A stretch of 64,000 bases of DNA, taken from assembly GCF_011927795.1 (NCBI RefSeq), contig NZ_JAATJJ010000002.1, positions 744,001 to 808,000 of the forward strand. Reading direction: 5' to 3'. Of the stretch, positions 51,718 to 59,176 are shown one piece after another (positions within the stretch are counted from its first letter, which is position 1; each line of letters starts with the position of its first letter). The notes under the pieces are model-generated. The model ran no database searches. It was not told the DNA's origin and was given only the letters and a program-made list of their open reading frames with translations. The translations under genes and the position numbers were made by a program. The stretch comes from Saonia flava. Lineage in GTDB: Bacteria; Bacteroidota; Bacteroidia; Flavobacteriales; Flavobacteriaceae.

Positions 51718-53046
51718 TTATCTCATATTCTGCATCATCTGCATCATTTTTTTACCGCCCCCACCTTGCATCATTTTCATCATCTTACCCATTTGATCGA
51801 ACTGCTTTAATAGCTGGTTCACTTCTTGGATTGTTCTTCCACTTCCTTTGGCGATTCGTTTTTTTCTACTTGCATTTAATTTAGAAGGCGTAGAGCGTTC
51901 GTCTGGTGTCATGGAATGGATTATGGCCTCAATATGTTTAAAAGCATCATCATCTACATCCAATCCTTTTAAGGCTTTACCGGCCCCGGGAATCATCCCC
52001 ATTAAATCCTTCATGTTGCCCATTTTCTTGATTTGCTGTATCTGACTTAAAAAGTCATCAAAACCAAACTTGTTCTTGGCAATTTTCTTCTGAATTTTAC
52101 GAGCCTCTTCCTCATCAAACTGTTCTTGCGCTCGCTCAACTAGGGAAATAACATCTCCCATTCCCAAAATACGGTCTGCCATACGTGAAGGATGAAAGAC
52201 ATCAATGGCCTCCATTTTTTCCCCAGTACCAATAAATTTGATTGGCTTATCAACTACCGATTTAATGGAAATGGCAGCACCACCGCGAGTATCACCATCC
52301 AATTTGGTAAGGATTACCCCGTCAAAATTCAAAATATCATTAAAGGCCTTTGCCGTGTTTACGGCATCTTGACCAGTCATGGAATCCACTACAAATAATG
52401 TTTCCTGCGGTTTTACTGCTTTGTGGATGTTGGCAATTTCATCCATCATTTCCTGATCCACAGCCAAACGACCTGCGGTATCTATTATCACCACATTACA
52501 ACCCAAGGACTTTGCTTGGGAAATACCTGCTTTTGCAATGGCAACAGGGTCATTATTGCCTCTATCGGAATATACCTCAACACCTACTTGTTCACCAACA
52601 ATATGTAACTGATCAATCGCTGCAGGCCTGTAAACATCACAGGCTACCAATAAAGGTTTCTTTGTCTTTTTTGTTTTAAGATAATTGGCCAACTTCCCAG
52701 AAAATGTAGTTTTACCAGACCCCTGCAGACCAGACATTAAAATTACTGAAGGATTTCCAGAAAGATCAATACCCTCTGCATCCCCGCCCATCAACTCTGT
52801 CAGCTCATCCTTTACAATTTTAACCATCAATTGTCCAGGCTGCAACGTTGTCAATACATTCTGACCCAATGCTTTTTCCCTAACTCTATTGGTAAATTCC
52901 TTGGCTATTTTAAAATTGACATCCGCATCCAACAAGGCTCTTCTAACCTCCTTAACGGTCTCTGCAACATTAATCTCTGTAATCTGACCATGTCCTTTTA
53001 GGACGTGAAGGGCTTTATCTAACTTTTCGCTTAAATTATCAAACAT
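51718..53046 (-). CDS. ffh: Signal recognition particle protein (SRP54)
   Basis: The 442-residue protein has the N domain start MFDNLSEKLDKALHVLKGHG, the G domain P-loop GLQGSGKTTFSGKLA, DTAGRLAVDQEM, TKLDGDTRGGAA and the Met-rich M domain ending MGKMMKMMQGGGGKKMMQMM. It binds signal sequences and 4.5S RNA to bring membrane proteins to SecYEG. It is essential in bacteria. The matching SRP RNA gene is not seen in the window. Confidence 0.97.
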   Translation of the reverse strand: MFDNLSEKLDKALHVLKGHGQITEINVAETVKEVRRALLDADVNFKIAKEFTNRVREKALGQNVLTTLQPGQLMVKIVKDELTELMGGDAEGIDLSGNPSVILMSGLQGSGKTTFSGKLANYLKTKKTKKPLLVACDVYRPAAIDQLHIVGEQVGVEVYSDRGNNDPVAIAKAGISQAKSLGCNVVIIDTAGRLAVDQEMMDEIANIHKAVKPQETLFVVDSMTGQDAVNTAKAFNDILNFDGVILTKLDGDTRGGAAISIKSVVDKPIKFIGTGEKMEAIDVFHPSRMADRILGMGDVISLVERAQEQFDEEEARKIQKKIAKNKFGFDDFLSQIQQIKKMGNMKDLMGMIPGAGKALKGLDVDDDAFKHIEAIIHSMTPDERSTPSKLNASRKKRIAKGSGRTIQEVNQLLKQFDQMGKMMKMMQGGGGKKMMQMMQNMR

Positions 53047-53130
53047 AATCTTCCATTATTAACAGGAAGGCAAATTTAAGAATAACAATGGGAAGTGGGA
53101 AGTTTGACCTTGGAAATAATACAAAACAAA

Positions 53131-53159
53131 AGAGCACCCATTCGAAAATGGATGCTCTC
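53131..53159 (-). terminator. Terminator of the modular lipoprotein gene
   Basis: The arms AGAGCAcCCATT and AATGGaTGCTCT flank a CGAA tetraloop. Read on the minus strand the hairpin is followed by TTTTGTTTTG. It lies 27 bp after the stop of the 584-residue lipoprotein gene and 85 bp before the start of ffh, separating the two transcription units. Confidence 0.88.
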
Positions 53160-53186
53160 TATCAAGATTGAGGGCAAAAAAGGCTA

Positions 53187-54941
53187 TTATTTTTCGAAAA
53201 CCAACACTTCTATTGTTCCGTCACCGCTTATACTTTTTAATTCTAACCTTCCATCCGTAAGAGAAACAAATTCCCAAACCTCTGTCAAATCACCAAATAG
53301 TTCACCATCACCAAGGTTTAAATAAAACTTCAACTTTCCTTCACTATTTCTAATGACCCTCCACAGACCATCCAAAAGTGGGTCTGCATTGGTAGATACA
53401 GTTACCTTATGTTCTGCTGAGAAAGAGAAATCATATCCTTCAAAATCAGATGTATTGTTCATATCGCCTTCTGAGTGAAGAGCAACAATCCAGTCACCAC
53501 CCATCATAGCATTTCTAATTTCCAACACATCTCCGTCATCAGAATTGTTATTACAAACCCTTTCCAATATCAACTCATAACCTATTTCAGATACTTCAAA
53601 CTTTAAACGTTTGTTCCCTAATTCTCTAACAGGCCATTCAAAGCTAACCCCAGGCTCATCACCCATTGTAATCGCCATTACAAAAACTCCCTCGGAATTG
53701 GTAGTAATTTCCCATGTTCCTTCTGAAGTTGTAGTACCATTGCTCAATGTTACCATTCCTTCGGCCATGAAGTTGAATTCATATCCAAGCAATCTATCTA
53801 TATCCTCACCTTGTGCCTGTACTTTTTTAATGACCCAACTACATTCCTTTAATATACCTCTTAAAGTATCTGGGGTATCATTAATTATGTCACATGCTTT
53901 ATGCATAATAATCTTATCACCATCACCTGCATATAATTTAATTTTACCTTCTTCAAGTTCGTATACAGCCCATTCCAGACTAAAATCAACCAATACATCA
54001 AATTCAAGGTTCAACATTATCCTTTCTTCTCCAACCCTAGTAGACCAAGTACCTTCCAAAGATGCACCTAACCTATCTTTAAGCACTACAGAACCATCTT
54101 CTTTAAAGTTCATGGCATAATCAATATACTGCTCAGTTTGGTACTCTCCGTCTCTTTTGACCTCATGAATCAACCATGGACATTTTACCAAGTACTCATT
54201 TAAACGCTCTTGTGTAAAGTCATCATCATTATGATCATTATCATCATCCTCATCACACGCTTCTTTAGCTGTTTCTATAGCATGGGCCAATTCTGCATTT
54301 GTATTCACTACAACTTCCGTTTCATCATAAAGAACCAATGCTATAGGAAAGTCTATACTAATCAAATCGTTCTCTCCTCTTTCATGGAAGAACTTTCTTA
54401 ATTCCATATCACTGTTAACAGTTACACTACCAGTTTTTTCCAAATTGGCATCAAAAGTGTACAATGTGATAGGATATACAAAGTCTATACATTCTATATC
54501 ATCATCATCCCCACCTTCTTTACATTCTTCAGCAATAGCACGTAATTCTTCTTTGCTATTGATTACTATTTCATCAAAATTGGCGGATGTAACAGTAATA
54601 GGAAAAAGAATTTCCAGAATATCATCATCAGAGTCAACAGAATCAATGATTTCTTCAATCAATTTTAAGTCTTCAATGGAATCTATAGTTAATTCTATTC
54701 CGTTTACTTCAACTGTATAAGGAAATTGAACTGCAAAACAGCTAGTACCATCCACTATATTGTCATAAGAACCATCATTGGATGATGTTTTCTCCATAAG
54801 TAACGCAGTAGAAGAACTAGCAGAAATTGTTTCTTGTTCATCACCATCAGGTAATTTTTCAAACTCTTCTTGACAAGAAGTAAAACTAAGAGCCACTATA
54901 AATAGGCTGGCAAACATTAAGTAACTAATAAACTTTTTCAT
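53187..54941 (-). CDS. Modular lipoprotein: four short repeats plus three lipocalin-like domains
   Basis: The 584-residue protein has a lipoprotein signal ending LSFTSC (Cys23). After a Ser/Asp-rich linker come four repeats of about 41 residues at 68-105, 108-145, 149-190 and 193-230; each begins with a (V/L/I)xFPxT(V/L)-like strand, then a ...V(N/D)SxxEL helix, and ends in Asp/Cys-rich turns. An acidic linker (DEDDDNDHNDDD, 230-241) leads into three copies of a roughly 105-residue lipocalin-like domain from 248, about 355 and about 470, each with conserved Trp (CPWLI/CSWVI/GDWIV, GTW/GTW/GLW, EW). It is likely surface exposed. The gene is divergent from the ECF sigma gene and shares its promoter element with fecR. 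I do not know a named family for the whole. Confidence 0.85.
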   Translation of the reverse strand: MKKFISYLMFASLFIVALSFTSCQEEFEKLPDGDEQETISASSSTALLMEKTSSNDGSYDNIVDGTSCFAVQFPYTVEVNGIELTIDSIEDLKLIEEIIDSVDSDDDILEILFPITVTSANFDEIVINSKEELRAIAEECKEGGDDDDIECIDFVYPITLYTFDANLEKTGSVTVNSDMELRKFFHERGENDLISIDFPIALVLYDETEVVVNTNAELAHAIETAKEACDEDDDNDHNDDDFTQERLNEYLVKCPWLIHEVKRDGEYQTEQYIDYAMNFKEDGSVVLKDRLGASLEGTWSTRVGEERIMLNLEFDVLVDFSLEWAVYELEEGKIKLYAGDGDKIIMHKACDIINDTPDTLRGILKECSWVIKKVQAQGEDIDRLLGYEFNFMAEGMVTLSNGTTTSEGTWEITTNSEGVFVMAITMGDEPGVSFEWPVRELGNKRLKFEVSEIGYELILERVCNNNSDDGDVLEIRNAMMGGDWIVALHSEGDMNNTSDFEGYDFSFSAEHKVTVSTNADPLLDGLWRVIRNSEGKLKFYLNLGDGELFGDLTEVWEFVSLTDGRLELKSISGDGTIEVLVFEK

Positions 54942-54991
54942 AACGATTTGGATTATTTATAATTCTTATAATTCTAAAACAACCAACTTTT

Positions 54992-55015
54992 AAAAAACCC
55001 TACCCTCTTTTTTAA
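54992..55015 (-). promoter_or_regulatory. Shared ECF promoter-like element upstream of the modular lipoprotein
   Basis: On the minus strand the sequence TTAAAAAAGAGGGTAGGG continues into a T run (GTAGGGTTTTTT at 55003-54992), 50-75 bp before the lipoprotein start. The same element occurs upstream of fecR at 55661-55683. After a similar spacer both have a TTGTTxTTA-type sequence. I infer a target promoter of the adjacent ECF sigma factor. Confidence 0.55.
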
Positions 55016-55065
55016 TTTTTTTTAAAATATCTTTGAAGAAACCAACCCCTGTGAAGAGTACAAAT

Positions 55066-55563
55066 ATGGACAACGTATGTGAAGAGAAGGTGTTTAGCTC
55101 TCTCTTTGAGACCAATTCCAAAACGGTTTTCAACTATATATATTATAAATTTGGCAATGAAGAAAAAGCTTATGACGCCGTACAAGAAGCTTTTGTAAAA
55201 CTTTGGGAAAACTGTACCAAGGTAACTCCAGACAAAGCAAAATCCTATGTTTATACCGTTGCCAACAATTTATACCTTAATGTATTGAAGGCTGAAAAAG
55301 TACGGATGAAGTATGCAGATACCTCCAACGACCGTACCAATGAATCCCCAGAATTTATATTGGAAGAACAAGAGTTCAAGGAAAAGCTGGATAAGGCACT
55401 GAACAGTTTGCCCGAAAACCAACGAACCACTTTTTTACTAAATAGAATTGATGGGAAAAAATATGCCGAGATAGCAGAAATGGAAGGTGTAAGTGTTAAG
55501 GCAATAGAAAAGAGAATGCATTTGGCTTTAAAAAGCTTGAGGGAACATATAGACGGTATATAA
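55066..55563 (+). CDS. ECF sigma-70 factor (FecI-like)
   Basis: From the ATG at 55066 the product is 165 residues (a TTG 33 bases upstream is possible). Region 2 reads FNYIYYKFGNEEKAYDAVQEAFVKLWENC, and region 4 reads LPENQRTTFLLNRIDGKKYAEIAEMEGVSVKAIEKRMHLA. This is the FecI-like group common in Bacteroidetes, controlled by a FecR partner. It lies 159 bp before fecR and is divergent from the modular lipoprotein gene. It lacks the GTAGGG element on its own strand, so it is probably not strongly autoregulated. Confidence 0.95.
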   Translation: MDNVCEEKVFSSLFETNSKTVFNYIYYKFGNEEKAYDAVQEAFVKLWENCTKVTPDKAKSYVYTVANNLYLNVLKAEKVRMKYADTSNDRTNESPEFILEEQEFKEKLDKALNSLPENQRTTFLLNRIDGKKYAEIAEMEGVSVKAIEKRMHLALKSLREHIDGI

Positions 55564-55603
55564 TGATATATTTAACACAGCTTATCTCTATTAAAGAGAA
55601 TAA

Positions 55604-55640
55604 GGAGAAGATTTTTCTGAATTAGAAAATTATGTTCTCC
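55604..55640. other. Nested dyad between sigma and fecR
   Basis: Outer arms GGAGAA (55604-55609) and TTCTCC (55635-55640) enclose inner arms TTTTCT and AGAAAA. There is no T run after it on the plus strand, so it is not a clear terminator. It could be a weak terminator for the sigma gene or an mRNA structure. It sits 21 bp before the fecR promoter element. Confidence 0.4.
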
Positions 55641-55660
55641 ACCTTGATATATAAATCAAT

Positions 55661-55683
55661 TTAAAAAAAGAAGTAGGGTTTTT
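55661..55683 (+). promoter_or_regulatory. Shared ECF promoter-like element upstream of fecR
   Basis: The plus strand reads TTAAAAAAAGAAGTAGGG followed by five T, with GTAGGGTTTTT at 55673-55683, 40-62 bp before the fecR start. It matches the minus-strand element at 54992-55015. Downstream TTGTTATTAA (from about 55694) resembles the matching TTGTTTTAGA sequence of the other copy. Together these suggest a -35/-10 pair for the adjacent ECF sigma. Confidence 0.55.
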
Positions 55684-55722
55684 ACTTTTTGAATTGTTAT
55701 TAAGATATAAAGCATAGAAATC

Positions 55723-56634
55723 ATGCAAGAAAATTATTTAGCAAAATGGCTCAACAATGAACTCTCTGGAAAGGAGCTCGAGGATTTTAAAAAGTCCGCC
55801 GAGTATACTTCTTACCAGAAAATAGCTGAAGTTTCCAAAACTATGGAAGCTCCAGAATTCAATATTGAAAGAGCCTTGACCAACTTCAAGACCAACAACT
55901 TAGACAAGGAAGTTAAAGTTGTTCAGTTGAATCCAATGAGAAAGCTCATGAGAATTGCTGCGGCTATCGCAGTCATTGCAGTTGGCTCCTATATTTATCT
56001 TAGCTCTCTTAATGAAAGTATTGCTACACAGTATGCGGAAAATACTCAGGTTATTTTACCGGACAACTCAGAAGTTGCCCTTAATGCAGACTCCAAAATT
56101 TCTTATAATGAAAAGAAATGGGACGAAAAACGTAGTGTTTCATTGGAAGGTGAAGCATTTTTTAAAGTGGCAAAAGGTGAACGTTTCACAGTTGCCACAG
56201 AAGATGGATTAGTTGCAGTATTGGGAACTCAATTTAATGTAGAGAACAGAAAAGGTTATTTTGAAGTTTCTTGTTATGAAGGTTTGGTTAGCGTGACCTA
56301 TAAAGGAAAAGAAACAAAAGTACCGGCAGGTAGTTCATTTATGGCCATCAATGGTAAAATAACAAATACCGAAGTACAAAAAAATGCACAACCTTCATGG
56401 ATCAACAAAGAAAGTTCTTTTAAAAGTACGCCATTGCACTATGTATTGGCCGAATTTGAAAGACAGCACAACATAAGGGTTGAAACAAGGAACATTGATA
56501 AAAATAAATTATTTACAGGCACTTTTAGCAACACAGACGCAAAATTAGCGTTAGAAAGTATTAGTGTTCCCTCTCAAATAAAGTTTAAATTAGAGGGGAA
56601 TAAAGTACTCTTCTATGCGGAAGACGCAAAGTAA
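55723..56634 (+). CDS. FecR-family anti-sigma/signal transducer
   Basis: The 303-residue protein has a short cytosolic N-terminal domain for sigma binding (YLAKWLNNELSGKELEDFKK), one membrane helix (about residues 72-90, MRIAAAIAVIAVGSYIYLSS), a FecR periplasmic domain (VSLEGEAFFKVAKGERFTVA, LGTQFNVENRKGYFEVSCYE) and a C-terminal DUF4974-like domain (FKSTPLHYVLAEFERQHNIR). It passes a signal from the outer-membrane receptor to the ECF sigma factor. It overlaps the receptor gene by 20 bp. Together with the sigma it forms a cell-surface signalling unit. Confidence 0.93.
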   Translation: MQENYLAKWLNNELSGKELEDFKKSAEYTSYQKIAEVSKTMEAPEFNIERALTNFKTNNLDKEVKVVQLNPMRKLMRIAAAIAVIAVGSYIYLSSLNESIATQYAENTQVILPDNSEVALNADSKISYNEKKWDEKRSVSLEGEAFFKVAKGERFTVATEDGLVAVLGTQFNVENRKGYFEVSCYEGLVSVTYKGKETKVPAGSSFMAINGKITNTEVQKNAQPSWINKESSFKSTPLHYVLAEFERQHNIRVETRNIDKNKLFTGTFSNTDAKLALESISVPSQIKFKLEGNKVLFYAEDAK

Positions 56635-59176
56635 TTACATACGTTATATTTTTTGTTTGCTTTTCCTCCTTACCCTATTCTTTGGTAGGGCACAGGAGAC
56701 AACTACTGCATCTGTAAACCTTGCCTCTTATCTACAAGAACTTGAAAAGGAATTTGATGTTAAGTTTTCCTTTGTTGACAACGATATTCAACCGTTAACC
56801 ATCTCGCAATCCAAAAGTGAAATCCTTGAGGAAATTTTGAATGACATTCAAAATCAAACTCAACTTAAGGTTCAAAAAATAAATGAGCGCTATTATTCAC
56901 TTTTTAAAGATAATACCATTACCATATGTGGTAATGTGGTGGATAATTATAAAAAGGTTTTATCCAGCGGAGCAACTGTAGAGGTCCTAAACAGTGACAT
57001 AGCCATACTAACTGATTTTGATGGCAATTTTTTATTGGAAAACATTCCAAAAGATGCCACCATCCGAATTCGTCACTTAGGATATAGAACAAAATATATT
57101 AACGCTGGAGAGCTAACCGGTAAAAACCCTTGTTCCACCATTCCATTAGGTTTAAATTATGAAGTTTTGGATGAAGTTATCCTTTATGAGTTTTTAACCA
57201 CAGGACTATCCAAACAAGCTGATGCCAGTATACAAATAAACACAGAAGATCTGGGAATACTTCCTGGGCTAATTGAGCCGGATGTTTTACAAACCATACA
57301 AGCATTGCCAGGAATTAAAAGTATTGATGAAACTGTATCGGACATTAATGTACGTGGTGGCACCAATGACCAAAATCTAATTTTATGGGATGGTATAAAA
57401 ATGTATCAATCTGGGCACTTCTTTGGTTTAATCTCCGCTTTTAATCCTTACCTAACAGATAAAGTCACCATCATAAAAAATGGCACAAGTGCTGAATACG
57501 GAGATGGTATAAGTAGTGTTATAAGTATGGAAACCAAGAATGAGCTAAAAGATTATTTTTTTGGCGGAGCAGGTTTTAATTTAATTAGTGGAGACATTTA
57601 TGGGCAAGTTCCTTTGACAAAAGATTTGGCTTTTCAATTTTCCGCTAGGCGTTCCACTACGGATTTTTTAAACACACCAACCTATAATAGGTTTTTTGAC
57701 AAGGCCTTTCAAGATAGCGAAGTAAAGAATGGAAATAATCCATCAGCAGAAAGAGACATACTAAGAGAAGAAGATTTTTATTTCTATGATTTTACTGCTA
57801 AAGTATTGTATGACATTAATGAATATCAAAAAGTGAGATTGAGTTTTATCAATATCAACAACCATTTAAATTATCTGGAAACCATTGAAGACGACAACAC
57901 CACACAAAGTACCTTAAACCAGACCAACATCTCCTTTGGTGGAAGTTTGGAAAGTCAATGGACAAGGAATTTTTCATCTTATTTCAATGCTTATTATACA
58001 CGTTACAATCTAGATGCCAAGAACGTCCTGGAAAATCAGGTCCAGCAACTTTTTCAAAGAAATGAGGTTTACGAAAGAGCAATAAAGTTAAACACCAGCT
58101 ATATTTTTTCAGACCAATTGCAATGGCTCAATGGATATCAATTTAATGAAGTTGGTATTACCAATTCAGCAGACGTTACCCTACCCCCATATTTTAAGGA
58201 CAGTAAAAGTGTAATACACACCCATTCCCTATATTCTGAGTTAAATTTTACATCTTTAAACGAAAAACTAAAGGTAAGAGGAGGTGCCCGAATCAATTAT
58301 ATTGAAAACCTCAACACTTTTAAGAAAGTTATTCCAGAACCTAGATTAAATATTAGTTACTCACTTTCAGAACACATTAAAACTGAAATTCAAGGTGAAT
58401 TTAAAAACCAAACGACCAACCAAAAAATAGATTTGGAGCAAAATTTTTTGGGAATAGAAAAACGAAGATGGATATTATCTGACAATGACTCCATCCCAAT
58501 CACTAAAAGCAAACAGGCTTCCGTAGGCCTTAATTATGACAAACAAAACTTGTACATAGGAATAGAGGGATTCTACAAAACAGTAAATGGTGTAAGCACC
58601 ATCACACAAGGCTTTCAAAACGAAAATCAGTTTAATGGTGAAATAGGAAAGTACGATGTTGTGGGCGCCGAGTTTCTAATCAATAAAAAAACAGCCCATT
58701 ACAGCACGTGGCTAAGCTACACTTACAATGTAAACAATTATACTTTTGAAGATATAACCCCCAATAGATTTCCTAATAATTTAGACATTCGCCATCATAT
58801 CACTTTTGCCGGGATTTATACGTTAAAAGGTTTAAAATTGGGAGTTGGACTTAACTATAGAAGCGGAAAACCGTTTACAGAGCCACTGGATGGAAATGAG
58901 GCTATAAATACCTCTACTTTCCCAAGTACCATTAATTATAAAGAACCCAATAGCAATAGGCTGCCCAGTTATATTAGAGCTGACGCGTCTTCTACTTATA
59001 ACTTTAGAATGGGTGATAAAGTAAAGGCAACGATAGGTGCTTCTGTTATTAATATTTTAAACAGAAAAAATATTTTGAACATTTATTATAGACTTAATGA
59101 AGATGATCAAGTAGAAACTGTTGAAAGCGCTTCTCTGGGCATAACGCCAAATATAAGCTTTAGAGTTAAGTTTTAA
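56615..59176 (+). CDS. STN-domain TonB-dependent receptor (signal-transducing)
   Basis: The 853-residue protein has a signal peptide (cut after ...FFGRAQ), an STN domain (about 35-105, LASYLQELEKEFDVKFSFVD), a CarboxypepD_reg-like domain (NVVDNYKKVLSSGATVEVLN, NFLLENIPKDATIRIRHLGY), a plug with IQALPGIKSIDETVSDINVR and GGTNDQNLILWDGIKMYQSG, and a barrel ending PNISFRVKF. The STN domain contacts FecR-type proteins. There is no SusD partner gene. The receptor overlaps fecR by 20 bp and its stop meets that of argS with no gap. The ligand is unknown. Confidence 0.9.
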   Translation: MRKTQSNYIRYIFCLLFLLTLFFGRAQETTTASVNLASYLQELEKEFDVKFSFVDNDIQPLTISQSKSEILEEILNDIQNQTQLKVQKINERYYSLFKDNTITICGNVVDNYKKVLSSGATVEVLNSDIAILTDFDGNFLLENIPKDATIRIRHLGYRTKYINAGELTGKNPCSTIPLGLNYEVLDEVILYEFLTTGLSKQADASIQINTEDLGILPGLIEPDVLQTIQALPGIKSIDETVSDINVRGGTNDQNLILWDGIKMYQSGHFFGLISAFNPYLTDKVTIIKNGTSAEYGDGISSVISMETKNELKDYFFGGAGFNLISGDIYGQVPLTKDLAFQFSARRSTTDFLNTPTYNRFFDKAFQDSEVKNGNNPSAERDILREEDFYFYDFTAKVLYDINEYQKVRLSFININNHLNYLETIEDDNTTQSTLNQTNISFGGSLESQWTRNFSSYFNAYYTRYNLDAKNVLENQVQQLFQRNEVYERAIKLNTSYIFSDQLQWLNGYQFNEVGITNSADVTLPPYFKDSKSVIHTHSLYSELNFTSLNEKLKVRGGARINYIENLNTFKKVIPEPRLNISYSLSEHIKTEIQGEFKNQTTNQKIDLEQNFLGIEKRRWILSDNDSIPITKSKQASVGLNYDKQNLYIGIEGFYKTVNGVSTITQGFQNENQFNGEIGKYDVVGAEFLINKKTAHYSTWLSYTYNVNNYTFEDITPNRFPNNLDIRHHITFAGIYTLKGLKLGVGLNYRSGKPFTEPLDGNEAINTSTFPSTINYKEPNSNRLPSYIRADASSTYNFRMGDKVKATIGASVINILNRKNILNIYYRLNEDDQVETVESASLGITPNISFRVKF

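Noticed and set aside
55604-55640. Terminator between sigma and fecR
   Set aside because: The dyad is clear but lacks a T run; listed only as a structure.
56615-59176. SusC-type polysaccharide receptor
   Set aside because: No SusD gene follows, an STN domain is present, and fecR overlaps it, so it is a signalling receptor rather than a SusC/D pair.
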